5,577 nucleotides of DNA from Caldifarciminota bacterium (GCA_030671005.1 DAOVAN010000110.1:1-5577), one strand, 5' to 3'; shown: positions 1 through 5,577, counted from the first letter of the stretch. Translations and numbers: made by a program. Notes: generated from the letters alone by a model not told the origin.

Positions 1-2
1 CA

Positions 3-518
3 CTCGAATGGCTTGAGCCAAAAACGACTATGAAATTAGCGGGGCAGGAAGAAACATTCAAGGCGAGCGAAATCCCTGCGCTCAGTTATTTCTTCCAAAA
101 AAGAGACGAACCCATGTGGAAAATCCGACGCATTTGCCCGACGTGTCGAGAGTGGTTGATACCCCAAGAATACGAAGGGCTATACCTATGGCGTTGCGCT
201 TACTGTAACGGAATTCTTGCCGAGCAAGGCAAGCTGCCGCGCATATTCGTTCGACAAGAAAAAGGATTCACAGAAAAAGTAGAACGTATTGCATCACTAA
301 TCCGGGCAGAAGCTGAGAAAAAACGCCCCCATTTCAGTTTAATGTTTAATGTGGGCCGTACGCGGCATTGTCCAAAATGTGGTAAGACCATGGCGCACAA
401 ATTCTACAGTTATGCGTATCATGTTGAGATTGACGAATGCGCAGAGTGTAGAGTCATCTGGTTTGATGCTGACGAGCTGGAAACCCTACAGCGCTTGATA
501 GAAATGGAAAGCGGTTAG
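3..518 (+). CDS. C-terminal part of a double zinc-ribbon (zf-TFIIB-like) protein, 5' end outside the window
   Basis: Two treble Cys pairs are visible. Counting from the ATG at base 30, they are C36/C39 with C56/C59, and C114/C117 with C137/C140. The second ribbon ends in the typical zf-TFIIB pattern, a CxxC followed by an IWFDADEL-like stretch and a short acidic helix. Each ribbon should bind one zinc ion. The frame stays open upstream of the ATG to base 3, and no purine-rich SD precedes that ATG, so I read this as the tail of a longer protein rather than a complete 162-residue one. In known proteins such tails often follow a membrane protease domain (M48, rhomboid or M50 type). That domain is not visible here, so this link is inference only. 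The TAG stop overlaps the stop of the convergent methyltransferase gene. The exact role is unknown; zinc binding is well supported. Confidence 0.75.
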   Translation, partial: LEWLEPKTTMKLAGQEETFKASEIPALSYFFQKRDEPMWKIRRICPTCREWLIPQEYEGLYLWRCAYCNGILAEQGKLPRIFVRQEKGFTEKVERIASLIRAEAEKKRPHFSLMFNVGRTRHCPKCGKTMAHKFYSYAYHVEIDECAECRVIWFDADELETLQRLIEMESG

Positions 519-1180
519 TCTTTCAACACTGCCCGGACGGCAAAGAATACATCACCAATGTACACTGAATGCAACCCAAAGAGATGTTTTTTCAACAACA
601 TCTTTATATCATCTTCATCGTAATATTTCTTGAAAATATTGAACTCCTGACCGTTATTCAACTCTCTTCGCTGTATCCCCTCTTTTTCACGATACCGCGC
701 GCGCTTTGCGCTCCATGCGCCATCAATCCATAATATCTCCGCCCCCGGCTTCAGGAGTCTCTTGATCTTGCTGAAGAAAACCTCCACCATTTCTTCGGTG
801 AGGTGGCTGATGAAAAATGCAATCAGCGCAACATCAAAGGTCTCCAAGAAAAACCGCAGGCGAAAGAAATTCCCTTTCATGAAACGGACATTTGCATGAC
901 GGTCTAACCCATTAATCCTCTTCTGACATTCAACGAGCATTTGCCGTGACTGATCAACCAAAGTTACGCTTGTACAATTATTAATGTAATAAGGTAACCA
1001 AAAACCTGTGCCGCATGCGATATCGACAAGATGACCACGGCCGAATCTTGTACAAATCTCACTTATCTCCTCGACGTCCTGCTTATAAAATTCTGGCTCG
1101 GGTATACCAGGGCTCTTTCCCAAATATACCTCATCATATTCAGGCGCCCGCTCATCATAGTATCGCATCAATTCTTGCAT
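515..1180 (-). CDS. Class I SAM-dependent methyltransferase, substrate unknown
   Basis: This is a small Rossmann-fold methyltransferase of about 221 residues. It has an N-terminal helix (YYDERAPEYDEVY), then motif I as VDIACGTGFW at about residues 52-61. The acidic end of beta-2 (LVDQS, D76) should contact the SAM ribose. Further on are the GNFF loop and a hydrophobic post-motif (FDVALIAFFISHL). The C-terminal half resembles members of the methyltransferase-11/25 group that act on small molecules; the substrate cannot be read from sequence. I chose the ATG at 1180 because GAAGGA lies 7 nt upstream. An in-frame ATG at 1195 would add five residues (MKDQQ) but has no SD, and the SD of the second start lies inside those codons. 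It is the last gene of the - strand run, 24 nt after the ComB-like gene. Its stop codon overlaps that of the convergent zinc-ribbon gene, leaving no room for a normal terminator. Confidence 0.85.
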   Translation of the reverse strand: MQELMRYYDERAPEYDEVYLGKSPGIPEPEFYKQDVEEISEICTRFGRGHLVDIACGTGFWLPYYINNCTSVTLVDQSRQMLVECQKRINGLDRHANVRFMKGNFFRLRFFLETFDVALIAFFISHLTEEMVEVFFSKIKRLLKPGAEILWIDGAWSAKRARYREKEGIQRRELNNGQEFNIFKKYYDEDDIKMLLKKHLFGLHSVYIGDVFFAVRAVLKD

Positions 1181-1187
1181 CTGCTGG

Positions 1188-1193
1188 TCCTTC
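1188..1193 (-). promoter_or_regulatory. Ribosome binding site for the methyltransferase
   Basis: GAAGGA on the - strand, 7 nt before the ATG at 1180. It decides the start, since the other ATG at 1195 has no purine-rich site in front of it. Confidence 0.6.
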
Positions 1194-1204
1194 ATGGTCA
1201 GTAA

Positions 1205-1987
1205 CTATGAATCCGACAATCTTGTTATCTTTCCATCACGCACTGTAGGGATCACATCATATACATTCAGTTGAGCTGCATGCGTAACATCTTCTTTCGA
1301 ATCATTCTGGACTAGATATCTGCCGCTGAAACTCTCCAGAAAAAACTCCACTATCACTTCTTTCGATGCTTCATAGGTCAACTGACAGACTCGCGCCTCA
1401 GCGCTTTTATTCAATCGTGCATGATGGATAATCGCACCACATGCAAGGTAATCTTCGACAGCAAAAACCGGATACCCAGCCCTCTTGTCATAGACTATGC
1501 GTTCACCCGTATCGATGGCACGCTGCTCACCCGCCGCAACGATTGTCACATCTTGCCCTTTTTCCTGTGCAATCTTTGATAGATGTATACCCATCGACCG
1601 CGCATTGAGCAAGCAACCGACATAGACCGTATCATCCTTCCCTGCCAGTGTCGAACACGTCGCACCATTGGGCGAAAACAGAACGACCTTTCGATTACCT
1701 CCGGCAGATGCATTCAAATAACTGTGAGGTGAAATCGAATACGTTGCTTTTCCGGGTCTCCCCGCAAGCTCAGCATTGATCTTTGCTGCTAATGCCTTGC
1801 CTGTTTCGTGATCCGAGACTGGGTGAATCGTGAACCCCTGCGCCACTGCAGTAACCACCGCCGTACTGAACCGTAGAGTATCGACAATCACAATAATATC
1901 TCTATTTTTCAGGGCAAAACGTACACCATCAATGCCCCAGTCGAGCTGCATCAGGGGTGTGTGCCTTTTGCTATGCGGTGGTTCCAT
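1205..1987 (-). CDS. ComB-family (2-phosphosulfolactate phosphatase-like) protein, divergent
   Basis: The family is recognised from ordered motifs: IVIVDTLRFSTAVVTA (about 31-46, matching the ID-LRA-T strand and helix), SPNGATCS (105-112, in place of the more usual TTNGT), VGCLLNARS (123-131), VAAGE (150-154) and AVEDYLACGAI (176-186). ComB enzymes are Mg-dependent phosphatases that turn 2-phospho-3-sulfolactate into 3-sulfolactate in coenzyme M synthesis; many bacterial members have no proven substrate. Here the usual L-GE segment reads LAGRPG and the NSP motif is not clear, so I leave out the comB symbol. Neither ComA nor ComC is next to it, which argues against a coenzyme M role. Neither start has a good SD. 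The ATG at 1987 gives 260 residues. The in-frame ATG at 1951 gives 248 and places the first strand about 20 residues in, as in typical family members. The gene lies 20 nt after the acylpyruvase and is probably cotranscribed with it. Confidence 0.78.
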   Translation of the reverse strand: MEPPHSKRHTPLMQLDWGIDGVRFALKNRDIIVIVDTLRFSTAVVTAVAQGFTIHPVSDHETGKALAAKINAELAGRPGKATYSISPHSYLNASAGGNRKVVLFSPNGATCSTLAGKDDTVYVGCLLNARSMGIHLSKIAQEKGQDVTIVAAGEQRAIDTGERIVYDKRAGYPVFAVEDYLACGAIIHHARLNKSAEARVCQLTYEASKEVIVEFFLESFSGRYLVQNDSKEDVTHAAQLNVYDVIPTVRDGKITRLSDS

Positions 1988-2007
1988 ACATGTAGATACG
2001 CTGCCCC

Positions 2008-2670
2008 TTAACGTTCACGCACTGCCTTGAACCGTAGCACTCCAATACCTGCAATGCCCGCCTCTACCACATCGCCATCATTCATGGGCCCGACGCCAGA
2101 TGGCGTGCCGGTTGCAATTACATCCATTGGTTCTAAGGTCATGATATTCGAAATGAACGAAACGAGTTCTTCAACAGAGAAAATCATCTGACTCGTGTTT
2201 CCACGTTGCTTATACGCACCATTGACTCTCAACCAGATATCGAGGTTTCTAAAATCAATTTCACCAACAGGAACGATCCTGGGACCGATTGGAGCAAATG
2301 TATCAAAACCTTTGGCAATGGTCCACGGCATGCCTTTCTCCTTTGCACTGGCTTGTATGTCGCGTGCCGTAACATCGACCAGTATCGTGTAGCCCAAAAT
2401 CTTTTCCTTCACATTTTCAGGTTTCACTTTTTTCGTCTTCGTCTTCATGATAACCGCCAATTCCACTTCATGATCGACGCGCGCTGATGCTTTCGGAAGA
2501 ATAACTTCGCCATTCTTTGCCAAAAGCGAAGATGGTGGTTTGAGAAAAAACTTTGGCTCTCTAGGCGATTCCGCTTTCATCTCTTCGGCATGTGCCTGGT
2601 AATTCCTTGCCGCGGCCACAATTTTAGTGGGTTTCAGTTCAATATCCTGCTCGTTCAATGACAGAATCAT
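2008..2670 (-). CDS. Fumarylacetoacetate hydrolase family protein, FAHD1-like acylpyruvase / oxaloacetate decarboxylase
   Basis: This is a 220-residue, single-domain FAH protein, the usual size for FAHD1/YcgM. ARNYQAHAEEM (21-31) holds the proposed catalytic pair H27 and E30. Metal ligands are E68 and E70 in RVDHEVELAVI and D99 in VDVTARDIQ. The lid and substrate region is KGMPWTIAKGFDTFAPIGP, with K120. The C-terminal signature includes LRVNG, TSQMIFS, ATGTPSGVGP and GDVVEAGI. Positions match human FAHD1, as I remember it, with a constant offset of about three residues, so the active site looks complete. The family cleaves acylpyruvates, decarboxylates or tautomerises oxaloacetate, and uses Mg or Mn; which reaction applies cannot be told from sequence. 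It is expected in the cytoplasm. The start follows the racemase stop by 24 nt and has no visible SD; an in-frame TAG just upstream, the racemase stop, rules out an earlier start. The ComB-like gene follows 20 nt downstream. Confidence 0.92.
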   Translation of the reverse strand: MILSLNEQDIELKPTKIVAAARNYQAHAEEMKAESPREPKFFLKPPSSLLAKNGEVILPKASARVDHEVELAVIMKTKTKKVKPENVKEKILGYTILVDVTARDIQASAKEKGMPWTIAKGFDTFAPIGPRIVPVGEIDFRNLDIWLRVNGAYKQRGNTSQMIFSVEELVSFISNIMTLEPMDVIATGTPSGVGPMNDGDVVEAGIAGIGVLRFKAVRER

Positions 2671-2694
2671 ATTTTGTATGAATTCGTGATATTT

Positions 2695-3381
2695 CTATTC
2701 ACCGCTCATGCAATAACGTACCACACTGTCGACGTGTATCCTTGTAGTATTGAGAAATGGAATACCGAACTCATCCTTGGTGAGTATGAGTGGCAACTCG
2801 GTGCAACCAAGAATAAGTCCTTCTATGCCGTCATCATCGATCATTCTTTTTGCTATCTTCAGTAAACCTTGGCGAGTTGTATCGACTATCTTGTTGTACA
2901 TGATCTCTGCAAAGAGCTTATCGTTTATGTAATCCTGTTCCTGTGCTGTCGGCACCACCACTGTAATACTATCACGCGAAAAAATCCGTATGTAAAAATC
3001 GCTGCTCATGGTCACCTTGGTACCCATAAGACCCACTCTCTTTAGCTTAAGGTTCTTCGCTGCTCGACATGTTTCCTCGACAATACTCAATAGCGGTATC
3101 GGGGAAATTCGCTTCAAATCATCATATACAATATGCGGTGTATTAGCAGCAATGACTGCAAAGTCGGCCCCTGCTTTATGCAGCGCCTCACAAGCATTAG
3201 CAAACCATGCTATCACTTTGTCCCGCTGATTGATATCCGGGAAATCGCTCATGTTCATACTGTAGATTACGATCTCGGGAGCATCACCTTTGCTATGTCC
3301 ACGGTAAGCATCAATAATCATGCGATAGTAATCAATGGTCGCCTCAGGACCCAACCCTCCTACAATGCCGATTCTTCTCAT
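2695..3381 (-). CDS. Aspartate/glutamate racemase family protein lacking the first catalytic cysteine
   Basis: This 228-residue protein has the Asp/Glu racemase fold of two similar alpha/beta halves. The N-terminus is RRIGIVGGLGPEATIDYY (2-19), the family's opening motif. The first half carries VIAANTPH (76-83) and the second LILGCTELPLIL (189-200). Cofactor-independent racemases of this family use two cysteines, one just before NT-H and one in GCTE. Here the second is present (C193) but the first position is Ala79 (codon GCT, checked in the DNA). E. coli YgeA has Thr at this site, as I recall. The protein may therefore act on one face only, use another base, or do a related reaction; 'aspartate racemase' as a name would be too specific. 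The start is firm: AGGAGG lies 11 nt upstream, and the ATG overlaps the GNAT stop as ATGA. The next gene, the acylpyruvase, is 24 nt downstream and in the same frame. Confidence 0.88.
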   Translation of the reverse strand: MRRIGIVGGLGPEATIDYYRMIIDAYRGHSKGDAPEIVIYSMNMSDFPDINQRDKVIAWFANACEALHKAGADFAVIAANTPHIVYDDLKRISPIPLLSIVEETCRAAKNLKLKRVGLMGTKVTMSSDFYIRIFSRDSITVVVPTAQEQDYINDKLFAEIMYNKIVDTTRQGLLKIAKRMIDDDGIEGLILGCTELPLILTKDEFGIPFLNTTRIHVDSVVRYCMSGE

Positions 3382-3836
3382 GTATCCGGGCTCCTCCTCT
3401 TTGAAAAATAAAAGATGTCATTGTGACGCTTGTAGCCAATTCTCTCGAAGAATTTCATTGATTCTTCATTCCAATCCTCAATGAGACACGCAACAATTTC
3501 AATTCCCATGCCATTGAGACGATGCTCTACCTCATTCACCAAATGTGCGGCGATACCTCTCCTGCGCCACTTTGGCGAAACCGCTACCCGGTTTATCCAA
3601 CCCTTTCTTCCATCATGCGTGCCAAATGCAGAACCGATCAGCACACCCTCCTTTTCGGCTACCAGGAAAACCGCGTTCGTTTGCTCTATCTCACGGCAAA
3701 TTTCCTCTTTCTTGTCCCGCCCTGCGGGTTTGTGTGGTAACTTTGCTTCGTTCCACAGGCTGAGCAGAATGTCGTAGTCTTCAATACGGAATTCCCGTAT
3801 GACCAGATCTGAAGGCAAATCACTTCGCTTATTCAT
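3378..3836 (-). CDS. GNAT-family N-acetyltransferase
   Basis: This is a single GNAT domain of about 152 residues. It starts with the beta-1/alpha-1 segment LVIREFRIEDYDILLSLW (11-28) and a central strand pair FLVAEKEGVLIGSAFG (57-72). Motif A is NRVAVSPKWRRRGIAAHLV (82-100), whose R/Q-x-x-G-x-A loop (RRRGIA) binds the acetyl-CoA pyrophosphate. Motif B follows as NEESMKFFERIGYKR (123-137), the usual NxxAxxFYxxxGF pattern. It moves an acetyl group from acetyl-CoA to an amine; the acceptor is not predictable. I prefer the ATG at 3836, which overlaps the end of the transporter gene by 8 bp (ATGAATAA), a common coupling arrangement. An ATG at 3857 would add seven residues (MLSPLVA) and overlap by 29 bp. 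Neither has a good SD. The 3' end overlaps the racemase start by 4 bp (ATGA). Confidence 0.88.
   Translation of the reverse strand: MNKRSDLPSDLVIREFRIEDYDILLSLWNEAKLPHKPAGRDKKEEICREIEQTNAVFLVAEKEGVLIGSAFGTHDGRKGWINRVAVSPKWRRRGIAAHLVNEVEHRLNGMGIEIVACLIEDWNEESMKFFERIGYKRHNDIFYFSKRRSPDT
3393..3398 (-). promoter_or_regulatory. Strong ribosome binding site for the racemase-family gene
   Basis: AGGAGG within a longer purine run (AGAGGAGGAG), 11 nt before the ATG at 3381. It lies inside the end of the GNAT coding sequence, so the racemase can start its own translation as well as being coupled through the ATGA overlap. Confidence 0.8.
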
Positions 3837-4752
3837 CGCTACTAATGGGCTCAACATGCACCGTTACTTCGGCACCAGGCACACACTTCTTTACTGCCCG
3901 CTCAACCTCAGATGCTCTATGATGAGCATCTGCCAGATGTGTGTCACCTTTGAGGCGCACATGAATCGTAACCTCTAATTGTCCGGCATAATCGTGTACA
4001 TGAATATGATGCACGTCATCGATACCATCAAAACCCGACGCCGTATTCCTTATTTTGTTGACGAGTACAGAATCGGGTGCTTCACCCACGAGAAAACTTC
4101 CCGCTTTTCTGATGATTGAAATACCAGTGAATGCGATCAGTACGGAAACCGCCATGCCGATTATACCATCGACTCGATACAGCCCGAAACGAAAAAGGAC
4201 AAAGCCCAGAACAACCAATGCAGTAGCAATCGAATCGGTGCGGTGGTGCCATGCATCAGCTCTTAAAGATGCCGAATTGATCCGCTCGCCGAGATTGAAG
4301 GAAATATTCGCCAGTAGTTCCTTGGCTCCAATCGATAGAATCAGCACAAGAATGACCATAATATTACCTGATATAGGCACTGGGTTGAGGAACCGTCTAA
4401 AAGAGTTAATGAAGAATTCAATGCCTACGACTATCAGTATCAGAGCAATCACGATTGAGAAGACACGCTCTGCCCGGCCGTGTCCAAATGGGTGTTTTTC
4501 ATCGGGTGGCTTCGAAGAAACCTTGAATCCTAATATCACAATCGAAGAAGTCACTACATCGGACAGAGTATGAAATGATTCGGCGAGCAGTGAAACGCTT
4601 CGCAGCATTAGACCAAATGCAAACTTAAAAACGAAGAGTATTACATTGATTACGATACTCAGGATACCTTCGAAGTAACCGTAATTCCTTATTCGGTTAC
4701 CTTTCTCAAGACGAAACAGAACAGTCAACTTGTCTACAAGCTTATTTGACAT
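3829..4752 (-). CDS. Cation diffusion facilitator (CDF) family divalent metal efflux transporter
   Basis: This 307-residue protein has the usual six membrane helices and a cytoplasmic C-terminal domain. Site A in the membrane is intact: H61-xxx-D65 in ESFHTLSDVVTS (TM2) and H169-xxx-D173 in DAWHHRTDSIAT (TM5). The loop site is also kept, D84, H87 and H91 in DEKHPFGHG, with the same spacing as D68/H71/H75 of E. coli FieF/YiiP. The C-terminal domain (about 225-303) has a His-rich strand (VHHIHVHDY, 247-255), H264, and H299/E301 close to the positions of the FieF binuclear site. CDF proteins export Zn, Fe, Mn or Co in exchange for protons. The HxxxD pairs suit Zn or Fe best, but the metal is not certain. 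The start ATG is preceded only by a weak AGG inside the heptamer repeat at 4758-4841, so translation may be affected by that structure. It overlaps the GNAT gene downstream. Confidence 0.93.
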   Translation of the reverse strand: MSNKLVDKLTVLFRLEKGNRIRNYGYFEGILSIVINVILFVFKFAFGLMLRSVSLLAESFHTLSDVVTSSIVILGFKVSSKPPDEKHPFGHGRAERVFSIVIALILIVVGIEFFINSFRRFLNPVPISGNIMVILVLILSIGAKELLANISFNLGERINSASLRADAWHHRTDSIATALVVLGFVLFRFGLYRVDGIIGMAVSVLIAFTGISIIRKAGSFLVGEAPDSVLVNKIRNTASGFDGIDDVHHIHVHDYAGQLEVTIHVRLKGDTHLADAHHRASEVERAVKKCVPGAEVTVHVEPISSDE

Positions 4753-4757
4753 ATGGT

Positions 4758-4841
4758 GGATACCTGATACCCGATACCAGATAACTGTTATCTGATATCT
4801 GCTATCGGTTATCTGTCATCGGTAGTCGGTTATCGGTTTTC
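4758..4841. repeat. Degenerate 7-bp tandem repeat (about 12 units) arranged as a long imperfect palindrome
   Basis: Read on the + strand in steps of seven from 4758, the units are GGATACC, TGATACC, CGATACC, AGATAAC, TGTTATC, TGATATC, TGCTATC, GGTTATC, TGTCATC, GGTAGTC, GGTTATC and GGTTTTC. The general form is KGNTAYC, with the last unit the most diverged. The left units carry GATACC and the right units mostly its reverse complement type (GGTTATC), so the array also pairs with itself around base 4786. Out to 33 bp on each side, 25 positions are Watson-Crick pairs, 4 are G-T and 4 are mismatches, the mismatches falling roughly every seven bases. The array fills the gap between the TPR and CDF genes and runs into the last codons of the TPR gene. 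Heptamer arrays of this general kind are known from cyanobacteria (STRR repeats); kinship is not claimed. Confidence 0.8.
4773..4799 (-). other. Stem-loop at the centre of the heptamer repeat, in the leader of the CDF gene
   Basis: In the - strand RNA, GATATCAGATAA pairs with TTATCTGGTATC (as DNA letters) to give a 12-bp stem with one G-U pair, closed by a CAG loop. Weaker pairing continues outwards to about 4753 and 4819, ending at the CDF start codon. No U-run follows in either direction, so it does not look like an intrinsic terminator. It could slow ribosome loading on the CDF message, protect an mRNA end after processing, or be a by-product of the repeat. Confidence 0.55.
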
Positions 4842-5564
4842 AATTTCGGCTAGCAGTTCGAGCGCCTCTGGTTTATCATCAAGCACGTAGTCGGCCTCAT
4901 AGGTTGGAGTTTCGATTTCCAGCACCTTGTTCAAGTACCATCGAGCCTTTTCATAGTCCTTCTTTTTCATGTATACCTTAGCCATATCTACGTGTAGCAG
5001 CGCGTAGTTGGAATCGAGGGCAATACCTTTATCCAAAGACTCTATCGATTTGTTCAGATTGCCACCCAGAATTCCAGGGAGTTCGTAGTAAAGCATTGCA
5101 TGCGCATTGAGGGCACCAGTGTGTTGCGGGTCAAGTTCCAAAACCTTTGCTATCTCACTCTTGACCGTGGGCACTAAAAACAGTGAATTCAAGACGCCCT
5201 TGGTCTGTCCTATTCTCCCAACATTGACCATATACCAAAAATGAGCATCAGGCGATTCGTCATCGAGTTCGGCAGCTTTGCTTCCAAGATCTCTACCTTT
5301 TTCGTAGTAATCAATCTTATCACCCTTATCCTCTGCCCTATCACCCAGCTGGTAGCACACCTTTGATAGCTCATACAGGGCTCTGACATTCTTGGGATCA
5401 TTTTCGACAATGCCCTCAAGAATCGAAGCACTCTCATAAAGATTCATCCCCTCCAAATGCCTTGTTTCATACAATTCGTTTGCATGATCGATCAATGAAT
5501 CGACATTCTGAGCAAAAGGCAGAATCACAAGCAACGAACAAAGCACAATAGCATATTTTAACAT
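4830..5564 (-). CDS. Exported TPR protein, TatT-like (TRAP transporter T-component-like)
   Basis: This is a 244-residue protein. An N-terminal signal peptide (MLKYAIVLCSLLVILPFA, cut probably after A18 before QN) sends it to the periplasm or cell envelope. No lipobox is seen. The rest is helical repeats. A first TPR-like unit lies around 45-75 (ILEGIVENDPKNVRALYELSKVCYQLGD). The next is at about 85-116, and the last at about 186-218 (NYALLHVDMAKVYMKKKDYEKARWYLNKVLEIE). Between them are HFWYMVNVGRIGQTKG (108-123) and the YELPGILGGN-KSIESLDKG stretch (160-180), typical of TatT-like proteins. In Treponema, TatT is the periplasmic partner of a TRAP transporter; no TRAP genes are near here, so a scaffold role is all I can infer. 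I chose ATG 5564 over the in-frame GTG at 5567, because AGGAGG ends only 1 nt before the GTG but 4 nt before the ATG. The last codon and stop lie in the heptamer repeat. Confidence 0.85.
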   Translation of the reverse strand: MLKYAIVLCSLLVILPFAQNVDSLIDHANELYETRHLEGMNLYESASILEGIVENDPKNVRALYELSKVCYQLGDRAEDKGDKIDYYEKGRDLGSKAAELDDESPDAHFWYMVNVGRIGQTKGVLNSLFLVPTVKSEIAKVLELDPQHTGALNAHAMLYYELPGILGGNLNKSIESLDKGIALDSNYALLHVDMAKVYMKKKDYEKARWYLNKVLEIETPTYEADYVLDDKPEALELLAEIENR

Positions 5565-5568
5565 CACT

Positions 5569-5574
5569 CCTCCT
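5569..5574 (-). promoter_or_regulatory. Strong ribosome binding site for the TPR gene
   Basis: AGGAGG within AAAAGGAGGAG, 4 nt before the ATG at 5564. It sits at the window edge, so the promoter of the - strand run, if it is here, is not visible. Confidence 0.8.
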
Positions 5575-5577
5575 TTT

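Noticed and set aside
507..524. Short inverted repeat (GAAAG / CTTTC) at the convergent stop codons, as a two-way terminator
   Set aside because: The stem is only 5 A/T-rich pairs around an 8-nt loop, with no T-run after it in either direction.
1178..1195. ATG at 1195 as the methyltransferase start
   Set aside because: No SD precedes it, while the SD for the ATG at 1180 lies within the five codons between the two.
4055..4573. 172-codon open frame on the + strand
   Set aside because: It lies wholly antisense to the CDF gene, whose catalytic residues and membrane helices are clear; its own translation shows no domain and has the Arg/Ser/Thr/Pro-rich look of a shadow frame.
4773..4799. Intrinsic terminator between the TPR and CDF genes
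   Set aside because: The stem is A/U-rich and is not followed by a run of U in either direction.
4758..4841. CRISPR array or integration repeat
   Set aside because: The units are 7 bp with no spacers between them, there are no cas genes, and the repeats are degenerate.
5500..5564. Lipoprotein signal for the TPR protein (Cys at residue 9)
   Set aside because: The Cys is in the middle of the hydrophobic core and not preceded by an L-x-G/A lipobox; a normal signal peptidase I site (PFA-QN) fits better.
4830..5567. GTG at 5567 as the start of the TPR protein
   Set aside because: The SD would end only 1 nt before it; the adjacent ATG at 5564 has a more workable spacing.

Overview
The window looks like ordinary bacterial chromosome. 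Genes are tightly packed, with stop/start overlaps of 4 and 8 bp and gaps of about 9 to 25 bp. Base composition is moderate by eye. Purine-rich Shine-Dalgarno (SD) sites are clear for some genes and absent for others. There are no phage, transposon, rRNA, tRNA or CRISPR features. The gene families (a double zinc-ribbon tail, a TatT-like TPR protein with a signal peptide, a FAHD1-like acylpyruvase, a ComB-like protein) are widespread. Together they remind me of environmental bacterial lineages such as candidate division WOR-3 or other FCB-type phyla, but that placement is a weak inference.

Layout: the left edge (to 518, + strand) holds the C-terminal part of a protein with two zinc ribbons. 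Its frame is still open at base 3, so the gene probably begins outside the window. It meets the rest of the window tail to tail, sharing 3 bp. Everything else, from 5564 down to 515, is on the - strand and reads as one run of seven genes: secreted TPR/TatT-like protein, cation diffusion facilitator (CDF) transporter, GNAT acetyltransferase, Asp/Glu racemase-family protein, FAHD1-like acylpyruvase/oxaloacetate enzyme, ComB-like phosphatase and SAM-dependent methyltransferase. CDF-GNAT and GNAT-racemase overlap and are probably translationally coupled. The only notable spacer is the 77 bp between the TPR gene and the transporter.

How they fit together: the last five genes look like small-molecule enzymes, perhaps handling an amino acid or keto acid, but no single known pathway uses all of them. 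The transporter and the TPR protein may be linked only by position. The neighbours expected for coenzyme M synthesis (phosphosulfolactate synthase, sulfolactate dehydrogenase) are not in the window.

The most unusual sequence is at about 4753-4841. It is a run of twelve degenerate 7-bp units that turns from one orientation to the other at its centre, so it is both a tandem repeat and a long imperfect palindrome. It supplies the stop codon of the TPR gene and runs up to the start codon of the transporter, where it could fold in the mRNA. The second point of interest is that the racemase-family protein has alanine where the first catalytic cysteine normally sits.
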